From NCBI GenBank assembly GCA_036502085.1, contig DASXZD010000089.1:1-64000 (forward strand): DNA of 64,000 bases. Direction: 5' to 3'. The stretch comes from PALSA-505 sp036502085. GTDB taxonomy: Bacteria; Actinomycetota; Actinomycetes; Streptosporangiales; Streptosporangiaceae. A model generated the notes under the pieces. It was not told the DNA's origin, did not search any database, and saw only the letters and a list, made by a program, of their open reading frames with translations. A program made the translations under genes and the position numbers. Shown here one piece after another: positions 55,822-64,000 of the stretch (positions are counted from its first letter, which is position 1; the number at the start of each line of letters is the position of its first letter).

Positions 55822-58800
55822 GAGGTTTCCTCACTTTCGGTTCCAGGTGACTCATCATCGCTGCGCAGTGCCGCGCGCCCCTCACGCGCACCGCGCTGGA
55901 AGCTCGCCATCCGCTGCCGGGTCGCCGCAGCGTTGCGGACCGGCCCCGGCGCGTATCCCCCCTTCGGTTCGGCTACCCCGCCTGGCACCAGGTTTGCTTG
56001 CGGAACACGCTTGGGCAAGCCTGCCGAGGTAACTCCGGCCGCGGTCGGTGTCTCCACTGCCTCCGCGGCTCGCCAGCCGTCGTCGGCAGGCGAACTCCAG
56101 CCGGTGGCGATCTCCGCCGTCTCGGAGACTGGCTCGACCTCGTCCAGCGCTGCGGGGCTGGCCTCATGCCTGCCGCGGCGGAACCAGTCTGACTCGACGG
56201 ACTCAAAGATGGGCAGCCGGTTGTCTTCGCCCGCGGTCATCGCGGGCGGCACGATCACCTCGTCGGCCGGGGACTCCCGGTCGGCATGACGCGAGCCGGT
56301 CCGCGGGGACAGCCCGAAGCGCTGCTCCAGGTCTTCCCTGATGCCTGCGGTGCCGTTCTCGCTGGCCGGGCCGATGCCGCCGGACTGGCCGGGGTCACGG
56401 CTCGGCAGGACGCCGGTACCAGCGCCCGCGCCTGTGCCAGAGCCAGCGCCGAGATCGATGGCCGGGTAGGCGGCGGTGGCATCATCGACCGGGTAGGCCG
56501 GGGCGGCACTGTCGGCTGCGCCCGAGCCGTTGACCGCGTCCGCCGAAGCAAGGTCGTCCCACGGGGCCGCCGTGGCGACGTCGCCGGTCCGTCCCGCCGG
56601 TGGTGCGCCGAACACCGGGTCAAGATCGTGGTCGCCGGCCCCCTGCTCGGGAACGTCGAGCCGTTCATCTTCGGCGCGGGCGCCGAACGCCGTGAAGCGG
56701 GGCACCCGCGCGGCGGCCACGGCTTCCTGAGCGGCGGATCGCCCGGCGTCGTCGATGAGGTCGTTATCGGCGGGCACGAATCCGGAGATGGGCGCCGCGG
56801 CGGTGTCCACCTCGAACCGCCGCAGCCCGGCGGGCGCGCCGGACGCCTCGTGCGTGATCGTCTCGTCGGGCAGCCAGATGAGGGCGGTCATCCCGCCCGA
56901 CGGAGCGGGCCGCAGCCGCACCCTGATGCCGTGCCGCGACGCCAGCCTGGCCACCACGAACAGACCCATCCGGCGGGAGACCGCGACGTCTACCACCGGC
57001 GGGTTGTCCAGCCGCCAGTTCGCGTGCGCCATCTCGTCGGCCGCCATGCCCACGCCCTGGTCGGTGATGTCCAGCAGCACGCCGCCGCTGTTGAGCAGGT
57101 GACCGGACACGTTGACCTGCGCCTCGGTCGAGGAGAACGATGTGGCGTTCTCGACCAGCTCGGCCAGCAGGTGGACGACGTCGTTGACGACCTGGCCGCG
57201 GACCGCGATCCCCGGCTGCACGTTCAGCGAGACCCGCTCGTACTGCTCGATCTCCGAGACCGCCGCGCGCAGCACGTCGACCAGGGCCACAGGCTGGCTC
57301 CACCGGCGCGAGGCCTCGTGGCCGGCCAGCACCAGCAGGTTCTCCGAGTTGCGCCGCATCCGGGTGGCGAGGTGGTCCAGGCGGAACAGGCTGCCCAGCC
57401 GCTCGGAGTCCTGCTCGCCCTGCTCCAGGTCGTCAATCAGGTGAATCTGGCGTTCCACCAGGGACTGGGTGCGCCGCGAGAGGTTGATGAACATCGCGTT
57501 GACGTTGCCGCGCAGCCTGGCCTCGTTGGCGGCCAGCCTGACCGCCTCGCTGTGCACCTGGTCGAACGCGCGCGCGACCTCGCCGATCTCGTCGGTCGAG
57601 TCCACGTCGATCGGCTCGACGTCAGGCCGGGCGTCGTCGCCGTCGGACTCGCTCAGCCGGCGCACCATCTCCGGCAGCCGCACCCCGGCGACCCGCAGCG
57701 CGTCGGCGCGCAGCCGACGCAGCGGCCGCACCATGGAGCGGGCCACGATCACGGTGAGCAACGTCGCCAGCGCGAGCAGCAGGAACACGATGGCGCCGAT
57801 GATCGCGGCGGAGATGATCGCGTTCTTGCGCAGCAGCTCGGCCCGGTCGACGACCGACTGGCCCAGCTGATGCTCGACCGAGCCCATCTGCGACTGGATG
57901 GTGCCGGACATGGAGTCGTACCAGTCCTGGGCGCTGGTCGGGTCGCTGGACAGCGATCCGCTGCCCTGGGCGGCGAGCGTCTGCGCCTGCAGCTCGTCCG
58001 AGCTCGTCTGGCTGTCATCAGACCGGGACACGCTGGCGTTCCAGAGCTGCAGCTGGTCCGGGGTGGCACTGACATCGAACTCCTGCAGGTTGCTCTGCTG
58101 AGCCGAGATGGCGTTCTGCAGCGCGGTCAGCTGCCCGGGGCCAAACCGGCCTGCGATCAGCGCGGCGGAGATGAGCGCCCGCTGCTGCGAGGCCTCCTCC
58201 TTCATCGCGGAGACCAGCCCGAGCACGCTGACGGTCTGGGCGAGCTGCGGGTCGCCGGCCCCCTGCGCGATATCGGCGTTCAGCGCGAGCACGGCGTCGA
58301 TCGTCTCGGCGTACTTCTGGACGACCACGAGCGCGGGCAGCTCGGTCTGGGTGGAGGCCGCCCGCAGGTTGGCCAGGCTGGCGGGGGCAATGGCCTGCTG
58401 CACGGCCGCCGCGCTCGCCTGCGTCTGGGCGGAGTAGGAGCCGCCGATCTGGCCGGCCAGGCTGCGCACCGTGGCCGCCACCGCGTTCGTGGCGGCCCAC
58501 TTCTGCTGGACCACGGCCAGCTGCGGGCTCACCGAGGTCTGCTGGCTGGCCGGAACGCTCAGCGCATCGGACCGGCCGTCGTCGCTGCCGAGCGCGATGT
58601 AGAAGGCGGTCTGGTCTCGCTCGTTCTCCAGATCCTGGGCCAGCGTGGTCACGTCGCCGCCCAGGAGGGCCAGCTGGTGCACCCGCTGGTAGACCTGAGC
58701 GCTCTGCAGCGACGAGACGATGCGGAAGCCGCCGAGAACCAGGGCGGCCAGCGTCGGGATCGCGACGAGCAGCAGGACCCTGGAGCGGACTCGCCAGTTC

Positions 58801-59030
58801 TTCAGCGAGCGGCGGCTGCCCTTGCCGGGTAGCGGGCTGGCCGGGGCGGATTCACCTGCGCGCCCGTCCTGATCGCCGTCGGACGATGGGCCGGCCGCAG
58901 AAGCGTCACCGGGCGCGACGAAGGCCGATACCGCCGCTGGGGACGCACGGCCGCCGGACTCTGCGCCGGCAGGCGGTTCGCCGGCCGGCTCAGGCGGGAC
59001 ACGGCGCACCCTCATGCGTCTTGACCGCAC
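55818..59030 (-). CDS. cvnA: Conservon sensor histidine kinase-like protein (CvnA) with nitrate-sensing-type domain
   Basis: 1070 residues from GTG 59030, behind GAGGGGTG; ATG 59015 is an alternative. Layout: disordered Pro/Ala/Gly region 1-78; TM1 about 80-103 (VLLLVAIPTLAALVLGGFRI); an extracellular helical NIT-like domain about 105-395; TM2 about 400-428; HAMP-like segment, then SRRTQSLVERQIHLIDDLEQ (dimerisation region with HLATRMRRNSENLLVLAG); HATPase at about 600-735 (LLAELVENATSFSSTEAQVN, DITDQGVGMAADEM). The C-terminus is a long acidic, disordered tail. No classical phosphoacceptor His block is seen, as usual for CvnA. Next to a nitrate/taurine-type binding lipoprotein. Confidence 0.9.
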   Translation of the reverse strand: MRSRRMRVRRVPPEPAGEPPAGAESGGRASPAAVSAFVAPGDASAAGPSSDGDQDGRAGESAPASPLPGKGSRRSLKNWRVRSRVLLLVAIPTLAALVLGGFRIVSSLQSAQVYQRVHQLALLGGDVTTLAQDLENERDQTAFYIALGSDDGRSDALSVPASQQTSVSPQLAVVQQKWAATNAVAATVRSLAGQIGGSYSAQTQASAAAVQQAIAPASLANLRAASTQTELPALVVVQKYAETIDAVLALNADIAQGAGDPQLAQTVSVLGLVSAMKEEASQQRALISAALIAGRFGPGQLTALQNAISAQQSNLQEFDVSATPDQLQLWNASVSRSDDSQTSSDELQAQTLAAQGSGSLSSDPTSAQDWYDSMSGTIQSQMGSVEHQLGQSVVDRAELLRKNAIISAAIIGAIVFLLLALATLLTVIVARSMVRPLRRLRADALRVAGVRLPEMVRRLSESDGDDARPDVEPIDVDSTDEIGEVARAFDQVHSEAVRLAANEARLRGNVNAMFINLSRRTQSLVERQIHLIDDLEQGEQDSERLGSLFRLDHLATRMRRNSENLLVLAGHEASRRWSQPVALVDVLRAAVSEIEQYERVSLNVQPGIAVRGQVVNDVVHLLAELVENATSFSSTEAQVNVSGHLLNSGGVLLDITDQGVGMAADEMAHANWRLDNPPVVDVAVSRRMGLFVVARLASRHGIRVRLRPAPSGGMTALIWLPDETITHEASGAPAGLRRFEVDTAAAPISGFVPADNDLIDDAGRSAAQEAVAAARVPRFTAFGARAEDERLDVPEQGAGDHDLDPVFGAPPAGRTGDVATAAPWDDLASADAVNGSGAADSAAPAYPVDDATAAYPAIDLGAGSGTGAGAGTGVLPSRDPGQSGGIGPASENGTAGIREDLEQRFGLSPRTGSRHADRESPADEVIVPPAMTAGEDNRLPIFESVESDWFRRGRHEASPAALDEVEPVSETAEIATGWSSPADDGWRAAEAVETPTAAGVTSAGLPKRVPQANLVPGGVAEPKGGYAPGPVRNAAATRQRMASFQRGAREGRAALRSDDESPGTESEETS

Positions 59031-59335
59031 AGTGTCTTCACCCCTCACCTGGCGACGGTGGCGGACCACCGTGCCTGGCGCTCCTGTGTCGGGAGCGGCA
59101 TCACGCACCCCCTCCAAGGCGACATTCCCGTCGACGCGGCACAGTAGCGCGGCCAGTTGGTTAACTCTAACGTGTAACCGGCCATCCAACGTCAAATAGC
59201 TTATGACCAGGTAAATTGGACGTTACCCGGCGTTTTCCGTACAACCTGTCAGCCGTAGGGTACTCTCATCTCGTTCCGGAACTCCTCCGTTACGTTCAAC
59301 TCCTCCGTTACGTTCGCCTGTGCCTGAGGAGGGCG
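59031..59335. promoter_or_regulatory. Divergent region of the conservon and the binding-lipoprotein gene
   Basis: 305 bp between divergent starts. The middle is AT-richer (CCAACGTCAAATAGCTTATG near 59187-59206) and should hold promoters. No additional gene is seen. A doubled 18-bp motif lies near the lipoprotein side and is listed separately. Confidence 0.45.
59280..59315. repeat. Perfect 18-bp tandem duplication in a leader
   Basis: AACTCCTCCGTTACGTTC at 59280-59297 is repeated exactly at 59298-59315, 21 bp before the lipoprotein start. The copies could be doubled operator sites. CTCCTCC on the plus strand can also pair with the Shine-Dalgarno GAGGAGGG at 59326-59333, offering a way to hide it in mRNA. 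Confidence 0.75.
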
Positions 59336-60385
59336 ATGAGGTTTCCGCCTGGCGGCCCCGCGCCCGAAGGCAGCGGCTTGCCGGTCTGGCGCCGCATCGG
59401 CCGGCTCGTTGCTGCCGCGCCCGCCGCGCTTGCCGTGACGCTGCTCGCCGCGGGCTGCCACGTGTCCGGGTCCGGCGGCTCGGGTCATTCCGGGTCAGCC
59501 AAGTTCGCGCCGATCACCGTGGCCGCAATACCCGGGATCGACAATGCGCCGCTGTACCTGGCGGCCAGGGAGGGAATGTTCAGCCAGGCCGGCCTGCAGG
59601 TCAACATCAGGGACTACACCTCGGTCACCGAGGAACTGCAGGCCCTGCATTCGGGCACGGTCGATGTCGCGGCAGGCAGCTACGCCGACTTCCTGTTCGC
59701 CGAGAGCAACGTGCCCAACCTGCTGCTGGTCGCCGACGGCTACGACGGGGCGCCAAACGTCATGGAGGTTCTCACCCTGCCCGGTTCGCGGATCACGAGC
59801 CCGCAGGACCTGGCGGGCAAGACGATCGGCACGGCGGTGCCGGACAAGATCCCGTTCAACGCCAGCGTGCCGTACAGCCTGCCCACGCTGGCCACGCAGT
59901 CGGTGCTGCAGAACGACGGGGTCGACCTGACTACCGTGCGCTGGCAGCCGATGCAGGCGACCGGTCTGGTCGGCGCGCTGAAGAGCCATCAGGTGGACGC
60001 CATCCTGGCCACCGAGCCGACCATCTTCCAGGCCGAAAGCCAGGTAGGCGCGGTAGAGGTAACCGACTCGCTCACCGGGCAGACCGCCAACCTCCCGCTG
60101 TCGGGCTACTTCACCTCGCCCTCGTTCGCCCGCAGGGAAGCGGCCACGCTGCGCGCCTTCCGGTCAGTCCTGCTGGCGGCACAGGGCGATGCCGTGGCGG
60201 GCGGGCACGTGGAGTCAGTGCTGGCGCAGTACAGCGGCATGGCCGCGGAGACGGCCTCGATGGTCACCGTCGGGCAGTACCCGACGTCGGTGAATGCCGA
60301 CAGCGTCCAGCGTGTTGCCAACCTGATGGCCAACTTCGGCATCCTGAGCGGCCCGATCAGCATCCAGATCATGCTCTTCCACTGA
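59336..60385 (+). CDS. ABC-type substrate-binding lipoprotein, NMT1/SsuA-like
   Basis: 349 residues from ATG 59336 with GAGGAGGG upstream. Signal peptide with lipobox LLAAGC (Cys about 42). The mature part (ITVAAIPGIDNAPLYLAARE, GMFSQAGLQVNIRDYTSVTE, LQALHSGTVDVAAGSYADFL) is the NMT1/taurine-nitrate-type periplasmic-binding fold. No permease or ATPase gene adjoins it, so it either serves a transporter encoded elsewhere or acts as an extracellular ligand binder. The divergent conservon kinase has a nitrate-sensing-type domain; a functional link is possible but unproven. Confidence 0.85.
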   Translation: MRFPPGGPAPEGSGLPVWRRIGRLVAAAPAALAVTLLAAGCHVSGSGGSGHSGSAKFAPITVAAIPGIDNAPLYLAAREGMFSQAGLQVNIRDYTSVTEELQALHSGTVDVAAGSYADFLFAESNVPNLLLVADGYDGAPNVMEVLTLPGSRITSPQDLAGKTIGTAVPDKIPFNASVPYSLPTLATQSVLQNDGVDLTTVRWQPMQATGLVGALKSHQVDAILATEPTIFQAESQVGAVEVTDSLTGQTANLPLSGYFTSPSFARREAATLRAFRSVLLAAQGDAVAGGHVESVLAQYSGMAAETASMVTVGQYPTSVNADSVQRVANLMANFGILSGPISIQIMLFH

Positions 60386-60421
60386 CCCGGGCCAGCTGAT
60401 CAGGCCCGCAGGCCCCGCAGG

Positions 60422-61591
60422 CTACTTGCTGTCGGTCAGGCCCAGTTCCCTGGCGATGATCAGCCGCTGCACCTCAGAGGTTCCCTCGCCGATCTCCAGC
60501 ACCTTGGCGTCGCGGTAGAACCGGGCGACGGGGAACTCGTTCATGTACCCGTAGCCGCCGAAGATCTGCGTGGCGTCGCGGGCGTTGTCCATCGCCGCAT
60601 TGGACGCGGTCAGCTTCGCGATCGCCGCCTGCCGCTTGACCGGCTGGCCGTCCACCAGCCGCGCGGCGGCGTCGTACCAGGCGAGCCTGGCCGCGTGCAC
60701 CCGCGCTTCCATGTCCGCGATCTTGAACTGGATGCTCTGGTAGTGGCCGATCTGGCGGCCGAACGCCTCCCGCTCGCCGGCGTACCGCAGGCACTCGTCC
60801 ACGCAGCCCTGGGCCAGCCCGGTAGACAGTGCCGCGATCGCGATCCGGCCCTCGTCCAGGATCTGCAGGAACTGGGCGTAGCCGCGGCCGCGCTCGCGGC
60901 CGAGCAGGTTGCCGGCCGGCACCCGGCAGGACGCGAACGAGAGCTCCCTGGTGTCCGAGGCGCACCAGCCGACCTTGGAGTACTTGCGCCCCGAGGTGAA
61001 CCCGGGCGTGCCGGCCGGCACGATGATCGCGGAGATCTCCTTGCCGCCGCCGTCCCTGGTCCCGGTGATCGCGAGCGCGGTGACGACCGACGTGATCGAC
61101 GTGCCGGAGTTGGTGATGAACGACTTCGAGCCGTCGATGACCCATTCCCCGCCATCAAGCCGCGCCGTCGTGCGCATCCCGCCGGGAATGTCCGATCCGC
61201 CGCCCGGCTCGGTCAGCCCGAACGCCGCGAGCCGCTCCCCCGCGCACAGCTCGGGCAGCCACCGGCGGCGCTGCTCGTCGGTGCCGAACCGGTAGATCGG
61301 CATCGCGCCAAGCGACACCCCCGCCTCGAGCGTAATGGCGACCGAAGAGTCCACCCTGGCCAGTTCTTCGAGGGCCAGGCAGAGCGCGAAGTAGTCGCCG
61401 CCCATTCCGCCGAATTCCTCGGGAAAAGGCAGCCCGAAAAGGCCGAGCTTCCCCATCCGGGCGATGATCTCGTACGGAAACTCGCCCCGCTCGTAGTAGT
61501 CGCCGATGACCGGCGCCACCACGTCCCGGGCGAACTCGGCGACGGTCGCGCGGAGCTCGGAATGCTCGTCATTGAGCTGATAGCTGATCAT
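60422..61591 (-). CDS. Acyl-CoA dehydrogenase
   Basis: 389 residues. AFGLTEPGGGSDIPGGMRTT is the FAD/substrate signature, followed by WVIDGSKSFITNSGTSITSV. The catalytic base Glu is in KVLEIGEGTSEVQRLIIARE, and ATQIFGGYGYMNEFPVARFY is the C-terminal signature. It resembles the short-/branched-chain and isovaleryl-CoA-type dehydrogenases (two domains, no extra C-terminal domain). It takes acyl-CoA to enoyl-CoA with electrons to ETF. It may serve branched-chain catabolism, as the fused E1 gene could upstream. Transcribed alone. Confidence 0.93.
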   Translation of the reverse strand: MISYQLNDEHSELRATVAEFARDVVAPVIGDYYERGEFPYEIIARMGKLGLFGLPFPEEFGGMGGDYFALCLALEELARVDSSVAITLEAGVSLGAMPIYRFGTDEQRRRWLPELCAGERLAAFGLTEPGGGSDIPGGMRTTARLDGGEWVIDGSKSFITNSGTSITSVVTALAITGTRDGGGKEISAIIVPAGTPGFTSGRKYSKVGWCASDTRELSFASCRVPAGNLLGRERGRGYAQFLQILDEGRIAIAALSTGLAQGCVDECLRYAGEREAFGRQIGHYQSIQFKIADMEARVHAARLAWYDAAARLVDGQPVKRQAAIAKLTASNAAMDNARDATQIFGGYGYMNEFPVARFYRDAKVLEIGEGTSEVQRLIIARELGLTDSK

Positions 61592-61752
61592 GTCCGTCCC
61601 TTGCCCCTTCGTGACCGCCCCATCGTACGCGGGCGGCTCATCCGCTCCCCACCGTGGCGTAAGGTGCGGGCATGGCGTTGCCGCCCGGTTGCGGGCTGGC
61701 CGCCGACGGACGCTACGCTCTCGTGCACAGATCCGCCGTCGTGGAGGACGAC

Positions 61753-62358
61753 ATGCCGACCTTGACCTGCCCGGTCTGTGCCGCGGGGGTCCAGCCAGAC
61801 GACCTCATCTGCTTCACCTGCGGTGCTAACCTGCCCAGGCCGGGCGCACTCGATGAGGATCAGGCCACGCCGCCGACCCTCATGCAAGCGCAGCTCAGGC
61901 GTGACGGCGCGGTCAGGGACTGCGCGAACTGCGGCACCGCGGTCACCGACCCGGCCGACATCAGGTGCTCGCACTGCGGGCAGCCGCTGCCCCGGGCGGC
62001 GCGGCGGATCTCCCCGGCGGTGCTGCGGCTGATCTTCCCCACTGGCAACGTGGATGTTCCCGCGGGAACGTCGCTGCTGCTCGGCCGGGACCCGCAGGAG
62101 TCGCTGGTGGCCGCGGCGTTCGCCAAGTTCGAGAACGTCTCCCGGCGGCACGCCACGGTGTCGGTGGACGACGCTGGGCACGCGACCGTCCGGGACGAGC
62201 ACTCCACCAACGGCACCTGGGTGAACGGCGACCGGGTGCTGCCCGACGTGGACGTCAGGCTCGCGGACGGCGACAGCCTGCGGCTCGCCGGGGACGTCAC
62301 CGCCGCGGTCTCGCTGCCCACGCAGCAGGCCGATCCGGCCACCTTCAGCCGGAGCTAA
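61753..62358 (+). CDS. Zinc-ribbon and FHA-domain protein
   Basis: 201 residues from ATG 61753 (GGAGG 5 nt upstream; a further in-frame ATG at 61672 is less likely). Two zinc ribbons: CPVC...CFTC (residues about 6-24) and CANC...CSHC (about 57-77). The FHA domain is about 100-185: LLLGRDPQESLVAAAF, NVSRRHATVSV and HSTNGTWVNGDRVL hold the Arg, Ser, His and Asn that bind phosphothreonine. A cytoplasmic phospho-peptide reader, probably a partner of a Ser/Thr kinase encoded elsewhere. Overlaps the convergent gene by 4 bp. Confidence 0.88.
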   Translation: MPTLTCPVCAAGVQPDDLICFTCGANLPRPGALDEDQATPPTLMQAQLRRDGAVRDCANCGTAVTDPADIRCSHCGQPLPRAARRISPAVLRLIFPTGNVDVPAGTSLLLGRDPQESLVAAAFAKFENVSRRHATVSVDDAGHATVRDEHSTNGTWVNGDRVLPDVDVRLADGDSLRLAGDVTAAVSLPTQQADPATFSRS

Positions 62359-62978
62359 CCGCCCCAGGGCCGGCCGTCGCCGGTGTACCAGGGGTCCCCC
62401 GTATGCTCGGCGCTGAGCCACAGCTCGCCGCCGGTGCTGTCGGCGAACCACGGCCGGTAGGGCTCGCGCCGCTGCGCCGGGCCAGGCCCGCGCGCCCGCC
62501 CATCCCGCCCATCGCGCCGGGCACGGCTGGCCGCGTCCAGCCTGGCCGCCAGTTCCCACAGCGCGTCGCGGTCGCCGCGGTCCCCGCCGCCGGTCAGCAA
62601 TCGGCCGATCCCCGCGGCCAGCCCGCCCCCCGCGTCCGTCCGGCGGCCGTCGGCGGCCGTGGCTGGCTGGCGTCCGCGCTTCCCGTCCGCGCCGCCCTCG
62701 GCAGAAACCTTTTCTTCCGAACGGTGCGGGGCCACGCGCCTGCCCTCGCCGGCCCAGCGATCCCTCGCTTGCGCGCGAGGCCCTTCGGGCGGGCCTTCGC
62801 CGTCCCGCCCGGCCCGATCGCGGCCGGGCCCGGGCGGCGGTTTCTCCCGGTACCACGGCGAGGACGGGTGGCTGGCCGGCAACTGCGCCAGCCTGCGCCT
62901 GAGCTCGTCGGACGAACCGGGCGGGCGGCCGCCGGGCTCACCCGGGTCGTCTCGCGGACGGCTGTCGCGCTCCCGCAT
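62355..62978 (-). CDS. Hypothetical disordered protein
   Basis: 207 residues from ATG 62978, preceded by AAGGGAG. An N-terminal charged part (SSDELRRRLAQLPASHPSSP) is followed by a long Gly/Arg/Pro-rich stretch and a short conserved-looking end, YRPWFADSTGGELWLSAEHT then GDPWYTGDG. The repeated WY/WF near both ends (SPWYREKPP and DPWYTGDG) may be interaction motifs. No family recognised. It shares a 4-bp tail overlap with the FHA gene. The disordered middle makes homology difficult to see. Confidence 0.55.
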   Translation of the reverse strand: MRERDSRPRDDPGEPGGRPPGSSDELRRRLAQLPASHPSSPWYREKPPPGPGRDRAGRDGEGPPEGPRAQARDRWAGEGRRVAPHRSEEKVSAEGGADGKRGRQPATAADGRRTDAGGGLAAGIGRLLTGGGDRGDRDALWELAARLDAASRARRDGRDGRARGPGPAQRREPYRPWFADSTGGELWLSAEHTGDPWYTGDGRPWGG

Positions 62979-63147
62979 CGTGACCGCTCCCTTCCGCTCG
63001 GTCACTCGCATCGTAGGCGCGACCGCCGTCCGGCGGGAACCCAGCAGCATCCGCTTCGCCGGACAATCGTGTGCATTGTGGGCCTGCACTAACCGGATGG
63101 GGCATGAGATCATCACCGCGACGGCACAACGCGGCGGGAGTGCGGCG
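62979..63147. promoter_or_regulatory. Divergent promoter region of the hypothetical protein and permease genes
   Basis: 169 bp. The AT-richer CGTGTGCATTGTGGG lies at about 63068-63082. No clear -35/-10 boxes or dyads can be named. Confidence 0.3.
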
Positions 63148-64000
63148 ATGACAGCGACACCCAGGGCAGGAGCATCTCAGGAAGAACCCCAGACCGGGAC
63201 GCCCGGGCTGCGGCGCGACGCCATCGGGCTGCGCGAGGTCCTGTTCCAGAGCATTACCGACATGGCGCCAGGGGCGGCCATCGCGGCTTCGATCCCGGCC
63301 GGGGCCGCGTTCGCCGGCGGCTCGCTGCCGCTGTCGGTGGTGTTCGCCCTGATCGCCTGCCTGCTCTGCGCATCCTGCATCGGGCTGCTGGCCGCCCGGC
63401 TGCCGGCGGCCGGGTCGCTGGCCACGTACGCTGCCCGCGGCCTGCACCCGGCGGCCGGATTCCTGGTGGCCTGGGGGTACGTGCTTGTGGGCGCGCTGAT
63501 CCCGCCGCTGGTGCTGCTGCAGCTCGGCTTCACCACCGCGTCCACCATCAACTCAGAATTCCACGGTTACCCGGCGAACCTGTGGTGGCCGTGGTCGCTG
63601 GCCGGCGCGGTCATCGTGCTGGTCGCCGGGTTCTATGGCATCCGCACGTCGGCGCGGCTGGGCACGGTCCTGGGCATCTCCGAGATCGCCGTGTTCCTTG
63701 TGCTGGCGGTGTTCCTCATCGTGCACGCGGGCGGACACAACTCCTGGTCGGTGTTCGGCACCGGTCACACGCCCGGCGGCTTCCGCGGCATCTCGGGCGT
63801 GATCGGCGGCTCGGTGTACACGCTGCTGGCGTTCGGCGGCTTCGAGGGTGCGGCCCCGCTCGCCGAGGAGGCCCGCGATCCGAAGCGGACCATCCAGCGG
63901 GCCGTGCTGCTGGCCACGCTCTGCATCGGCGTGCTGTACATCTTCACCACCTACGCGGCCGACGTCGCGTTCGGCCCGGGCCGGTTCACCGGCTTCAGCA
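63148..64000 (+). CDS. APC-superfamily amino acid permease (partial, 3' end outside the window)
   Basis: First 284 residues from ATG 63148 with GCGGGAG upstream. VLFQSITDMAPGAAIAASIP is the conserved first-helix region of APC permeases; several hydrophobic helices follow, and GGFEGAAPLAEEARDPKRTI is the characteristic intracellular loop after helix 6 with the conserved Glu-Glu. It carries an amino acid or amine by proton symport or exchange across the cytoplasmic membrane. Substrate unknown; actinobacterial relatives include putrescine and ethanolamine carriers. The frame is intact to the end of the window. Confidence 0.88.
   Translation, partial: MTATPRAGASQEEPQTGTPGLRRDAIGLREVLFQSITDMAPGAAIAASIPAGAAFAGGSLPLSVVFALIACLLCASCIGLLAARLPAAGSLATYAARGLHPAAGFLVAWGYVLVGALIPPLVLLQLGFTTASTINSEFHGYPANLWWPWSLAGAVIVLVAGFYGIRTSARLGTVLGISEIAVFLVLAVFLIVHAGGHNSWSVFGTGHTPGGFRGISGVIGGSVYTLLAFGGFEGAAPLAEEARDPKRTIQRAVLLATLCIGVLYIFTTYAADVAFGPGRFTGFS

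Noticed and set aside
56286..58832. Very long open frame antisense to the conservon kinase
   Set aside because: It lies wholly opposite a well-supported gene with recognisable domains. Its composition (His/Arg/Gly/Val-rich) is what GC-rich third positions give in the antisense frame, and no motif is present.

Overview
The window is about 64 kb of very GC-rich DNA with tightly packed genes, many GTG starts and frequent 4-bp ATGA/GTGA overlaps between stop and start codons. Together with a conservon (sensor kinase, roadblock, DUF742 and GTPase genes), lipoproteins, an FHA/zinc-ribbon protein and a peptidoglycan transpeptidase with an NTF2-like domain, this points to a chromosomal segment of a soil or plant-associated Actinomycetota. 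The order or genus cannot be fixed from the sequence alone. I see no phage, plasmid, CRISPR or insertion-sequence genes. One tRNA gene is present.

Layout. 1-4.0 kb: two VOC proteins and a citrate synthase with an N-terminal DNA-binding helix, divergent from a homocitrate/isopropylmalate-synthase-like enzyme. 4.0-8.5 kb: an HhH repair protein, a small membrane protein, a gamma-glutamyltransferase and a DUF885 metallopeptidase. 8.8-12.6 kb: a phosphoribosyltransferase fused to a PLP enzyme, a degenerate PCu(A)C-type lipoprotein, a histidine phosphatase, a kinase and CutA. 12.7-17.6 kb: a glycerolipid locus (GlpD, TetR, an FAD oxidase of the alkyl-DHAP-synthase class and a diacylglycerol-kinase-like protein). 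17.7-23.5 kb: an FAH-family enzyme with an esterase, a serpin, and a fused 2-oxoacid dehydrogenase E1. 23.7-33.0 kb: a LysR regulator and the 4-hydroxybenzoate/protocatechuate pathway (pobA, pcaB, pcaC, pcaJ, pcaH, pcaG, pcaD), interrupted by two peptidase-like genes and an opposite-strand membrane gene and lacking pcaI and pcaF. 33.2-37.4 kb: a GABA-type aminotransferase, a D-serine-deaminase-like enzyme and CoA-acylating methylmalonate-semialdehyde dehydrogenase. 37.7-39.4 kb: a penicillin-binding protein. 39.7-43.8 kb: a three-gene oxidative sugar-acid operon (IlvD/Edd dehydratase, uronate-dehydrogenase-like enzyme, 2-oxoglutarate-semialdehyde dehydrogenase). 43.9-45.9 kb: an Lrp regulator coupled to an aminotransferase. 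46.1-51.1 kb: an expansin-like protein, a DinB protein, broken VOC and S53-peptidase genes, and an intact secreted S53 peptidase. 51.2-54.2 kb: hydrolase remnants, an intact hydrolase, a DUF234-type ATPase and a CAU tRNA. 54.3-60.4 kb: the conservon and an NMT1-like binding lipoprotein. 60.4-64.0 kb: an acyl-CoA dehydrogenase, an FHA protein, an unknown protein and an APC permease that runs off the end.

Much of the segment serves catabolism of plant-derived carbon: hydroxybenzoates to the beta-ketoadipate pathway, uronic or aldonic acids to 2-oxoglutarate, and amino acids and amines through aminotransferases and dehydrogenases. Secreted proteins (S53 peptidase, expansin-like protein, serpin, gamma-glutamyltransferase) fit life on decaying plant matter. 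The most unusual items are the PRTase-PLP fusion; a perfect hairpin plus a 30-bp tandem repeat inside the citrate synthase reading frame; a 9-codon ORF with a strong ribosome binding site and a hairpin divergent from the LysR gene; a bacterial serpin; gene remnants on both sides of the S53 gene; and a long palindrome carrying a -10-like box just ahead of the ATPase start codon.
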